DNA of 64,000 nucleotides from Oscillospiraceae bacterium (GTDB lineage Bacteria; Bacillota; Clostridia; Oscillospirales; Acutalibacteraceae). Shown in pieces: positions 10,026-19,300 of this stretch. Position numbers and translations under genes: made by a program. The DNA is taken from the NCBI GenBank assembly GCA_012520505.1, contig JAAYOC010000021.1, forward strand, positions 143,218 to 207,217, read 5' to 3'. Positions within the stretch are counted from its first letter, which is position 1. Every line of letters begins with the position of its first letter. The notes beneath the pieces were generated by a model. That model had not been told where the DNA came from, did no database searches, and worked only from the letters and a program-made list of their open reading frames with translations.

Positions 10026-11765
10026 TTGGAGAAAGGGCAATTGAAAAAGTCCATTGAAAGGGTGGTTTTTGTGGATAAGAAAGAATTGATTAACAACAAG
10101 TACGTTGCGGGTGTTGGTATTAGAGCCGCATTGGGGATGATGGCATTTTGTTTTAACAGATTTGAACAATACAAAAAGTATTTGCGTTCAAAAGATGGTT
10201 GGATTAATTTTTCTGCCGGTCTTATGACTGAAAATAATTCAGTTGCAGCAACCATTACATTTAAAGATGGAAAAGCAAGTGTCAGATCCGGAGCTGAAAA
10301 CACAGAAGTACTGTTGATTTTTGAAAATGAAGAAGTATTACTTTCATTAGCGACGGTGCCGCCTAATGAAGTAAACAACCTCATACTTAAAAACAAGTTA
10401 GTTGTCAAAGGTAACTTTGTGTATCTCTCATTTTTCAATTTATTGATGTCTGTTCTACTTAAGGATAAGCAGATAAAGCAACTTAAAGAGCAGAAAGAAA
10501 AAATGTCTTTACCTTCATTAGGAGATAAAACAAAAAGTATTAACTTTAGAAAAAAGGAATATTTGAAGGCAACTGAAAGAGATAAGTTCGTAAAATATTT
10601 AACCGATCAAAACCTTTCAGATTATTCTTTAGAAGATTTCCCACGACTTGTGAAGTTTTTAAATATTCATTACACTGAAAAACCTACCGTTTGTATAGAA
10701 AGACCGTCTATTTTAACTGATTGGTTCAGAGAAAATGGATTTGAATATAAAAAAGACGGAACTCCTTGGGTAGCAGAATTAAGACAGGCACATGCGTATA
10801 AGCATCTTATGGAAAACAGAAAACCGATTATAAGAAAAGATGACCTAATTGCAGGTACTTCTACAACAAAGGAAATCGGTGTAATTATGTATCCTGATGC
10901 CTGTGGTCCTCTTATTTGGGGTGAAATCTTGACTTTCCATGAGAGACATTTAAATCCATATGACATTGATCCGAATGATGTATGGAAACTTACAAATGAA
11001 ATTTTTCCATTCTATTTCAAGAGAAATGTTCGTGAGTGGGTAAGAAGTGCCTACGATAGACCTATTTGTCAGCAACTTGATGAAAGATATGCTGTTAACT
11101 TCCTTTGGAAATCAGTTGCGATTTCACATACGATTTTAGATTATCCAAAGCTTCTGCGCTTAGGACTTCAGGGAATAATTAAAGAAATTAAGTCTGAACT
11201 GAAGCTTGATAAAGAAGCAAATCAGCAAAAGAAAGACACTCTTAATGCTATGATTTTGTGCTGTGAAGGAATAATAGCCTATGCACATAATCTTTCAAAA
11301 CAGGCAGCTAAAGAAGCTGAAAAAGAAACTGATCCTAAACGTAAAGCAGAACTTTTGAAGCTTGCTGAAATATGTAAAAAGGTTCCTGAAAATCCATGTA
11401 CAACTTTGGATGAAGCCTTAAATGCTATTTGGATTCATTGGGTGGCTGTTCATATGGAAAGCACGAACGCAGGATTTTCACTTGGTAGAATGGATCAGTG
11501 GCTTCAGCCTTATTTTGAAGCAGACATGAAAAAGATGCTAACCGATGAGGATAAAGAAGAGTATATTAAGCATGCAATCGAAATGGTAGGTTGTTTTTAT
11601 ATGCGATGCACTGATCATCTTCCAATGGTACCGGACATAGGAAATTATCTGTTTGGTGGAAGCTCTTCAGACCAAGCAATTACTTTAGGTGGTGTTACTC
11701 CTGAGGGTGAAGATGCAGTTAATGATATGACATATATATATTCCTCAAGGTTACTGAAATCTTAG
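10026..11765 (+). CDS. Glycyl radical enzyme, N-terminal part (SCP2-like extension plus GRE barrel start); interrupted by frameshift
   Basis: N-terminal ~150 aa resemble SCP2 pattern; then GRE-like KRKAELLKLAEICKKVPENPCTTLDEALNAIWIHWVAVHMESTNAGFSLGRMDQWLQPYF; frame lost at (AT)5 tract 11732-11741. Start codon uncertain (TTG 10026, TTG 10041 or GTG 10071). Confidence 0.85.
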   Translation: MEKGQLKKSIERVVFVDKKELINNKYVAGVGIRAALGMMAFCFNRFEQYKKYLRSKDGWINFSAGLMTENNSVAATITFKDGKASVRSGAENTEVLLIFENEEVLLSLATVPPNEVNNLILKNKLVVKGNFVYLSFFNLLMSVLLKDKQIKQLKEQKEKMSLPSLGDKTKSINFRKKEYLKATERDKFVKYLTDQNLSDYSLEDFPRLVKFLNIHYTEKPTVCIERPSILTDWFRENGFEYKKDGTPWVAELRQAHAYKHLMENRKPIIRKDDLIAGTSTTKEIGVIMYPDACGPLIWGEILTFHERHLNPYDIDPNDVWKLTNEIFPFYFKRNVREWVRSAYDRPICQQLDERYAVNFLWKSVAISHTILDYPKLLRLGLQGIIKEIKSELKLDKEANQQKKDTLNAMILCCEGIIAYAHNLSKQAAKEAEKETDPKRKAELLKLAEICKKVPENPCTTLDEALNAIWIHWVAVHMESTNAGFSLGRMDQWLQPYFEADMKKMLTDEDKEEYIKHAIEMVGCFYMRCTDHLPMVPDIGNYLFGGSSSDQAITLGGVTPEGEDAVNDMTYIYSSRLLKS

Positions 11766-13033
11766 CAATTAGAGACCCTAATGTAAATGCTCGTTATTAT
11801 GCCGGTAAAAATAGTGAAGCATACTTAAAGAGACTTTGTGAAGTTAACGTTAATACAACAGGTACACCTTCAATTCACAACGATGAAGTTGTTATGGATT
11901 CACTCAAAGATTTTAATTATCCACCGGAACATCTACGTGATTGGGCAGCTACCGGTTGTGTAGAACCTACTCTTTCCGGAAAGCATATGGGACATACAAA
12001 CTGTATGATGTTTAATATGGTTGCAGCTTTAGAGATGGCTCTTTATGACGGCTATCATCCACTAATGCGATGGCAGCTTGGACCAAGGACAGGTCACCCA
12101 TCGACTTTCAAAACTTTTGATGAGTTCTTTGAAGCTTTTTGTGCTCAACTGAAATGTTTAGCAGACTATTCTTGTGATTATAATAATAAACTTGGTGAGG
12201 CACATAGCATCCTTAGACCGACACCTATGATGTCCACACTTATGGATAACTGTATTGAAAAAGGTTTAGATGTAACAAAGGGCGGTGCTTTATATAACAC
12301 ATCAGGCATTGCTGCAATCGGACTTGCCGATATCACAGACTCATTGCTGGTAATAAAGAAATTGGTGTTTGAAGATAAAACTTATACTCTTGAGGAAATA
12401 TGCAATGCAACAAGAGCCAACTTTGAAGGACATGAAGTTTTAAGAAGTAAAATGCTTACCTCAGTAAAACTATTTGGCTCCGACAGCCAGGAAGCAGTAG
12501 ATATAGCTGATAGAATTGCTAAATACTTACATGATATCTTGTTAGCAAAGAAAAATTTCCGTGGCGGTCCATACACCGTAGGCTTTTGGTCAATGTCTAA
12601 CCATGTGGCTTTCGGTACTCTAACAGGAGCACTTCCTTCAGGACGTCTTTCAGGCAAACCATTTACTCCGGGACTTACCCCTGAAGCACATGCTTCTCAC
12701 AGTTTGCTTGATAACATAAAGGATGTTGCGAAACTTAACTACGATAATATTAATAACAATATTGCATTTAATGTTAAAGTGGTTCCATCGGCCAAGGATA
12801 GCCATGAACAGACTGTAAATAATCTGTATTCATATGCAAAAGCCTATTGCGATTTAGGCGGTATGCAGATGCAGTTCAATGTCGTGTCCAGTGAGACGAT
12901 GCGTGCTGCAATGAAGAATCCGGATGAATATAGGGATCTTTTGGTTCGTATTTCCGGTTATAACGCTTACTTTGTAACACTTAACTACGATCTACAAATG
13001 GAGCTTGTTGAACGAGCAGAATATGGGTTGTAA
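11742..13033 (+). CDS. Glycyl radical enzyme, C-terminal part (catalytic Cys and glycyl radical site), in the -1 frame
   Basis: Translation from the frameshift reads FLKVTEILAIRDPNVNARYYAGKNSEAYLKRLCEVNVNTTGTPSIHNDEVVMDSL...; GCVEP (Cys codon 11957) and RISGYNAYF (Gly codon 12956). Confidence 0.88.
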
Positions 13034-13070
13034 GTGAGGATTCACTAGTAAAATATGATATAGCATAGCA

Positions 13071-13113
13071 ATAGGGAACTTTTTGATGTAAAAACATTCA
13101 GAAAGTTCCCTAT
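13071..13113. terminator. Inverted repeat, probable terminator after GRE gene
   Basis: Perfect 12-bp stem atagggaacttt (13071-13082) / aaagttccctat (13102-13113). Confidence 0.6.
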
Positions 13114-13145
13114 AAGCAAAATACATTCCCTATAAGCAAAATACA
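13106..13145. repeat. 2 x 20-bp tandem repeat ttccctataagcaaaataca
   Basis: Identical units 13106-13125 and 13126-13145. Confidence 0.9.
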
Positions 13146-13751
13146 TTATAGTTCTTCAACCTTAAACATTGTATATCCTTCATAGTAGTAACTGTGGTCG
13201 ATACCTTTCATATAGATTTCACGACTGTCTATTTTATCGGTTAGTGCGTCTTTTAAGATGTGCTTAATTTCAATGTCTTTGATTGGACTTCGTTCCATTG
13301 CTAGAAGGTAGTCTTCTTTGTCTACCTTGCTCCAGTCAATCACTCTCCCAATTTCGGTTTTAAGAATATGGTCGAGCCAGATACGAGTGCTGCGACCGTT
13401 ACCTTCTCTAAATGGGTGGGCAACATTCATTTCGACATATTTTTCTATTATCTCATCGAAGGTAGATTGGGGCATTTTATCTATGTTTTCAAGGGCAGCT
13501 TCAAGGTAGGTGAGTGGAGCAAAACGAAAGTTTCCTTTTGCAATGTTTACCTTGCGAAGCTTACCGGCAAAGTCATAGATGTCTTCAAATAAATATTTAT
13601 GAATTACTTGAAGGGTAGAAAATGTGCCGGCCGGGAGAGCATTTAAGATGTTTTTTTCAAAGAGTTCAGCGGCTTTTTTCTTGCTTATGCGTTCCTCTTC
13701 ACGAGCAAGATCGGCAGAGCTTGTTAATCCTAATTTATTTTTAAGTGCCAT
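13146..13751 (-). CDS. Fic family protein (putative AMPylase)
   Basis: HPFREGNGRSTRIW matches HxFx(D/E)GNGRxxR; C-terminal SYYYEG fits the (S/T)xxxE(G/N) inhibitory motif of class III Fic proteins. Confidence 0.93.
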   Translation of the reverse strand: MALKNKLGLTSSADLAREEERISKKKAAELFEKNILNALPAGTFSTLQVIHKYLFEDIYDFAGKLRKVNIAKGNFRFAPLTYLEAALENIDKMPQSTFDEIIEKYVEMNVAHPFREGNGRSTRIWLDHILKTEIGRVIDWSKVDKEDYLLAMERSPIKDIEIKHILKDALTDKIDSREIYMKGIDHSYYYEGYTMFKVEEL

Positions 13752-13780
13752 ATTGCACCTCCTGAGCTTTTGGTGATAAT

Positions 13781-14023
13781 CTACTTTTCATTGTTTGTGT
13801 GCGGATTTTGTTCGTTAGATGATGCTGTTTTTAGCTTTCCAGGAACTGCTTCCATTCCAAACATAGAAAGTGCTTGGTTTACTTTATCTAGGCGCACAGT
13901 TTTTTTGCCTTGCTCGAGTTCACGAACAAAGCGAAGACCTAGACCGCTGCACATAGCAAAGTCTTCTTGTGTAAGACCTAGTTCTTTTCTTTTTTGCTTG
14001 ACAAATTTTCCTATATTATTCAT
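13781..14023 (-). CDS. HTH (XRE/HipB-type) transcriptional regulator, upstream partner of fic
   Basis: MNNIGKFVKQKRKELGLTQEDFAMCSGLGLRFVRELEQGKKTVRLDKVNQAL helix-turn-helix; ATG at 14023 (longer GTG start 14038 also possible). Confidence 0.85.
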   Translation of the reverse strand: MNNIGKFVKQKRKELGLTQEDFAMCSGLGLRFVRELEQGKKTVRLDKVNQALSMFGMEAVPGKLKTASSNEQNPHTNNEK

Positions 14024-14034
14024 AGGTGTATTGT

Positions 14035-14133
14035 ACACCCTATCGGGTATAAATTCAATGCTAAATGTATGTTTTGTACCCTATCAGGTATAAAATATGT
14101 AATTGATGATACTATTATACCCGTTAGGGTATA
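14035..14133. promoter_or_regulatory. Three copies of palindromic operator ACCCTAWCRGGTAT upstream of the HTH-fic operon
   Basis: caccctatcgggtata (~14036-14051), taccctatcaggtata (14077-14092) and atacccgttagggtat (14117-14132, reverse complement ataccctaacgggtat). Confidence 0.8.
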
Positions 14134-14143
14134 TAATATCATA

Positions 14144-14178
14144 AAAACCTCCTTGAAAATTGCTCTCAAGGAGGTTTT
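14144..14178 (-). terminator. Terminator downstream of the anti-sigma gene
   Basis: aaaacctccttga / tcaaggaggtttt 13-bp inverted repeat flanked by A and T runs. Confidence 0.8.
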
Positions 14179-14214
14179 ACTAGTTAGTATTAGCTGCTAG
14201 TTTGGTTATTCATT

Positions 14215-15000
14215 CTAAGAGTGACTTGAATGTTTACCGTGATGCTGCTTGGCAGTTGGTTCTTCTAAAGCGCCGCAGCAATTTTCGTCAGATGTTGGGT
14301 CACAATTATTCTTAAGAGCACTAATTTGGTCACGGATTTGGCGCATAGAAAGATTTTTAATTTCATCTGGCTTAATTTCCGGGTCTAGAGCTTTGAGTTC
14401 AAGGTAAGCTCTGTATTTTCCAAAAGAAAGTCCTGCATCATGAGCAGCTTTTGTTTGTTCTCTATTGCTTGCATGACATTCAATGTTAGTAGACTCTCCA
14501 TATTTACGAGAACGGATTTTATTTTGCATCTCTTCGCTTTTTTGTTTTGTGTCACCAATTACTGTTATTGAGACAAGATTGTCATCTGTTGATACGTATG
14601 GTTTCATTGCCTCACTGTTGAGTAGAGTCTCAATCGCATTAGAATAGTTTAGGTTTTTTAATCGTACAGATTTTACGAGAAGTTCGCCCTCTTTATTATA
14701 GGTATCTACCGTCACAACTCTGTCGAAGCGATTTATACCAAGTTCAATAGAAGGGTTTACGTCTACACTGATAGCAGATACTGGAATTGTGTAAAAACGC
14801 CAACCACCGATACCTAAGAGTGTCAATATAAAACATGCTGCAAATGCAACCACCGTTCTTTTGAATCGTTGCGCACTTGTTTTATTTGCTTTAACTGCGT
14901 ATTCAGCCAAGAATTCTTTTGTATTGTTTTTGAGCTCGTCTTCCGCATGAACGGAATTGAACGCATTTCTAATTCTGTTATCCAATATCTTCACCCCCAA
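14215..15000 (-). CDS. RsgI-like transmembrane anti-sigma factor
   Basis: Single TM FKRTVVAFAACFILTLLGIGGWRFY; SAISVDVNPSIELGINRFDRVV RsgI-type extracytoplasmic motif; overlaps upstream sigma gene. Confidence 0.82.
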   Translation of the reverse strand: MGVKILDNRIRNAFNSVHAEDELKNNTKEFLAEYAVKANKTSAQRFKRTVVAFAACFILTLLGIGGWRFYTIPVSAISVDVNPSIELGINRFDRVVTVDTYNKEGELLVKSVRLKNLNYSNAIETLLNSEAMKPYVSTDDNLVSITVIGDTKQKSEEMQNKIRSRKYGESTNIECHASNREQTKAAHDAGLSFGKYRAYLELKALDPEIKPDEIKNLSMRQIRDQISALKNNCDPTSDENCCGALEEPTAKQHHGKHSSHS

Positions 15001-15460
15001 GTTTTTCTCGTAACATTTCCCTCGCGCGATTTAGTAATGTATAGATAGTATTTACGTTTTTATTTAGCATTTTCCCGATTTCTACACAGGAGTAGCCTTC
15101 ATAATAGTGTAGGTACACAACTTCTTTGTATTTAGCCGGTAGTTTCAGCACGGCCTCTAAGACTTCACGATTATCTTCGCTCATTTCGGTACTTATTGGA
15201 ATAATTTCATCTAAGGGTACCGTGTTTTTACGAAAGAAGTCTTTTAGCAAATCTTTACATGCGTTTATAGTGACTCGTATAAACCATGCCTTTTCATGCT
15301 CGTCGTTTTCGAACACAGCGGAGCTAAGGAGATATTTCATAAATACTGTCTGAAATATATCCTCTGTATCAGCATAGTTTTTTAGATATACCATACAAAT
15401 TCGTCGTACGGTATCCGCATACAGATAAACTGCGCGATTTACTTCTGCTTCGCTCCGCAT
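14978..15460 (-). CDS. ECF-type RNA polymerase sigma factor
   Basis: Region 2 YADTEDIFQTVFMKYL...EKAWFIRVTINACKDLLK; region 4 LPAKYKEVVYLHYYEGYSCVEIGKMLNKNVNTIYTLLNRAREML. Confidence 0.93.
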   Translation of the reverse strand: MRSEAEVNRAVYLYADTVRRICMVYLKNYADTEDIFQTVFMKYLLSSAVFENDEHEKAWFIRVTINACKDLLKDFFRKNTVPLDEIIPISTEMSEDNREVLEAVLKLPAKYKEVVYLHYYEGYSCVEIGKMLNKNVNTIYTLLNRAREMLREKLGGEDIG

Positions 15461-15471
15461 ATTTACTCCTT

Positions 15472-15990
15472 TTACTTGTTGTCGCAGATTCCATCACCGT
15501 TTTTGTCAACAAAGTTTCTACCTGTGTTTGTAGCACGATGGCGATTTCTGTTGCCTTCGCTATTATTTTGGCAATGGTTGTTACTTTCGCCGTTTTGTGC
15601 ACATTTGCCGTTTACTTTGTTGTCGCAGATTCCATCGTCATCTTTGTCAACAAAGTTTGCACCTTTGTTTGCAAAACCAGCTCGGTTTTGCTTGCCGGTG
15701 CCATCGAGTTTTCTTATACCACCGTTTGGGCAAGTCACAGGAGCTTTATCCTTCGTATCTTTTTCAGCTGTTTGAGGAGCAGCAACTTTGTCTTTTGCTT
15801 CCTCTGCAGGAGTAACTTTTTCAGCTGCCTTTTCGTCTAGCACTTCGCCTGCAATTTCTTCAGCTACAACTGTGTTTTCTGTTTTAGATGTGTCAATAGC
15901 ATCATCTTTTGTGTTTAATGCAAATGCGCTAGACACACCAATTGACAATACTATTATTGTTGCAATTATACCATAAATTAATTTTTTCAT
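15472..15990 (-). CDS. Secreted protein with duplicated NFVDKDxDGICDN (EF-hand/dockerin-like Ca-binding loop) motifs
   Basis: Signal peptide MKKLIYGIIATIIVLSIGVSSAFA; GANFVDKDDDGICDNK and GRNFVDKNGDGICDNK. Confidence 0.8.
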   Translation of the reverse strand: MKKLIYGIIATIIVLSIGVSSAFALNTKDDAIDTSKTENTVVAEEIAGEVLDEKAAEKVTPAEEAKDKVAAPQTAEKDTKDKAPVTCPNGGIRKLDGTGKQNRAGFANKGANFVDKDDDGICDNKVNGKCAQNGESNNHCQNNSEGNRNRHRATNTGRNFVDKNGDGICDNK

Positions 15991-16320
15991 ATATGTTACC
16001 TCCGTAAAATTGTAAGTCGTCAGTGACTTCACTATTAATACGATTGAGGATATTAAATCCTTTCAAACTCTTTCAAAACCTTTTCAAAACTTTATAAATT
16101 CCTTCAAAACTTTTTCAAAAAAACTTTTAAAAAGGAGAAATTTAAAACTGCTTTTTCTTTTCTGTTAGTTTTTTTATTTAAATTGATTTAATTCATATTG
16201 ATTTTGACATGTTTTAGGTTTATAATGATAGCAGTCGGTTGTTTGACCGAGTGAAAATCATATTAAAAAATAGATAAAAGATTACATAGAACGGGGAAAT
16301 AATATAGGGGGAAATAAAAA

Positions 16321-19300
16321 ATGGAAACAACACGTACAAATGTAGTTGTTGAAAAAACAACTCCGGCAAATCATTTGTCTGACAAGTTTAGGGTTGTAAA
16401 AATCCAACGTACTTGTGTACATGACGGACCTGGAATTCGTACCACCGTATTTTTTAGCGGGTGCGGACTTAGATGTCTTTGGTGTCAAAACCCGGAATCA
16501 TTGTTGATAAATGATAATCCAAATGCCGAGGATTACTCTGTGGATGACATAATGCAGGTAGTTAATCGTGATAAAGATTATTATGATGCAACGAACGGTG
16601 GAGTTACTTTAAGTGGAGGAGAGCCTCTCTTACAAAATTCAAATTTACTTGTTGAACTTCTTTCAAGGTTAAGAAAAGAAAAAATAAATACAGCTGTTGA
16701 AACAACACTTAATGTACCGTGGGAAGCAGTGGAAAAGGTTATTCCATATGTTGATGTTTTCTTTGTTGATATAAAGACAGCAGGCGATGAAGAACAACAT
16801 AGAAAGCTTACCGGTAATGATGGAAAGCTTATTAAAGAAAATATTGAAAAGCTTGTAGAGACTGAAGCAAAGATTAACTTTAGAATGGTTATGGTTCCTG
16901 GACTTAATGATACTGAGGATCAGATAGAGAAAGTGTCAAATCTTTTGAAATCTGTAGGTTATGACAGGATAGAACTTCTAAAATACAATAACATGTATGA
17001 AGAAAAGGCAGTGAAATTTAATCTTGATATTCCAAAACTTAACATTACTGAAGAACAGGCAGAAACTGCTATTAAACATGGACTTGAGACATTTAAGAAA
17101 AATGGAATAAATGCAGTTTATGTTAAGTTAAATATAATTGGAAGAACTGCAACATATACACAGAGAGTTCTTGATATACAGCAAGATATAAGAGATGCCG
17201 GAAGAGCACTGTGCATGGAAGTTAGTAAGCTTAAAACAAGATATTACAGAAAGAACGGTTTTGATAAGCCAACACCTATTCACAGGTCGGAAAGACTTAA
17301 ATATGTTTTGGAAAACAAATCTGTAATAGTTTGGCCAAAAGAGCTCCTTGTCGGAAACTTTACGGCAAAGAGATGCGCAGGTCAGGTTTGGGAAGAACAA
17401 TATGGTGTTCTTGATGTAAGCTTTTTGTATAAAATAAACCATCAAACACCGGTATCTTTTAAATGTCCTTTAAAGGATAGACTTTACTTTTATACACGCA
17501 TAATGCCTTTCTGGATTCCACATAGCCTTTTGCTTAAGGTTAATACAAAAATTTCAGATTTTATTGCTATGCTTGGGCGTTCTTCTGAAATGATAGCAGG
17601 CTTCCAAAACAATATGGCAGCAATAGCTCATTTTATCCCAAATTATGACAGAATACTTGAACTTGGAACAACCGGTCTTATAGAAGAGTTAAAGCAAACT
17701 GCAAAAGAACATCCGGAAAATAATCAGGATTTCTATAAAGGCGCAATAATGGGATTAGAAGCTCTTGCAAATTGGGCTGATAGGTATGCAGCTGAGTTAA
17801 AACGCCTTGCAGGAATTGAAAAGGATGAAAAGCGTAGGGCGGAGCTTGAAAAAATGGCTGAAATTTGCCAGAGAGTTCCTAGATATCCTGCACGCACATT
17901 CCATGAAGCTCTTCAAAGCATTATTTTCCTTCAAATAGCAATTTGCCAAGAAGCATATGAAAATGCGGTTTCATTTGGACGCATGGATCAGATACTTTAT
18001 CCATACTATAAAGCAGACTTAGATGCAGGAAGAATAACATATGATGAAGCAAAAGAGCTCTTATGCTTATTTGTACTTAAGATGGATGAGTGTATATTGG
18101 TAAACGATGGAGATTCGTTGCTCAATATCGCAAAACTTTTTGAAACGTTATCAACTGACCAGGCATTGACTTTTGGTGGTTGTGACAAGGACGGAAATGA
18201 TGCAACAAACGATATAACATACATGTTTATTGATGCTTGTGAGCTTCAGCCGCTTGCAATTAACATGTGTGCACGGATTAATAAAAACAGTCCAGATAAG
18301 TATCTTGAAAGATTGGCAGAAATATATATCAATGGTTGTCCAATGCCGGAAATGTTTAGTGACGATATATATTTAGATGCTATTCCAAGGAAGCATGATA
18401 CAACTATTGAGAATGCAAGAAATTATGCTATCGTAGGTTGTGTTGAACCACTTGCATCAGACGACCATTTTGGAAATACTGATAGTGCGAATGTTAATGT
18501 TGTGCTTCCAATGCTTCAGGCAATAAAGGGTCAAAAGCATGATCTTTGGCATTATTCGAACAAGCAATATCTTGAAAATGTAGTAACAAGGTTTATTGAA
18601 TATGCTATTGCTCCTAAGAAAAAATGCCCATTCCTTTCTGCTATCACAAGAGCTAATGATAGAGCAATAGAAAAACGTAAAGTAAAGAGAGGAATGTATA
18701 AATACAATCCACCAACAAGTATGGAAGAAATTCTTGAAGCATATCAGGAAAGACTTAATGAACTTACAATATCAATACTTCTTGATCAACAAAAGATATT
18801 AGCTGCACTTGAAAAAAACTTTACAACACCAATGGCTTCCTCTTTGTTTAGAAATTGTGTTGCAACAGGTAAAGATGCATATGAAGGAGGCACTTTCTAT
18901 AGAAGCCATGGAATTCAGGCAGTAGGAATAACAGATGTAGCCGATTCACTTTATGCAATTGACGAACTTGTATTTAAGCAGAAGAAATATACATTGCTTG
19001 AAATAATAGAAGCGATTGACAGTAACTTTGAGGGTTCAAAAAATCAAAAAATAAGGGAAGATATTCTTGCAATTCCAAAATTTGGAGATGACTCTTGTCC
19101 TGAACCGGCAAAATGGGTTACAAAGGCAATGGAGATGTTCTGCAATGCTCTTGATGCCGTTCCAAATACTGATAAATACGGTGTTTATACGGCAGGTTAT
19201 TATGCGCTGAATGTAAATGATAGATATGGTCTTAAAACACAGGCACTTCCATCCGGCAGGTTAAAGGGAGTTCCACTTGCAAATAGTACTACTCCACATT

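Noticed and set aside
9761-10438. 225-aa minus-strand ORF across the activase/GRE junction
   Set aside because: Antisense to two genuine coding regions; residue composition is that of a reverse-frame artefact.
15476-15976. Plus-strand ORFs opposite the secreted EF-hand-like protein
   Set aside because: Reverse-complement shadow created by the repetitive coding strand; no RBS.
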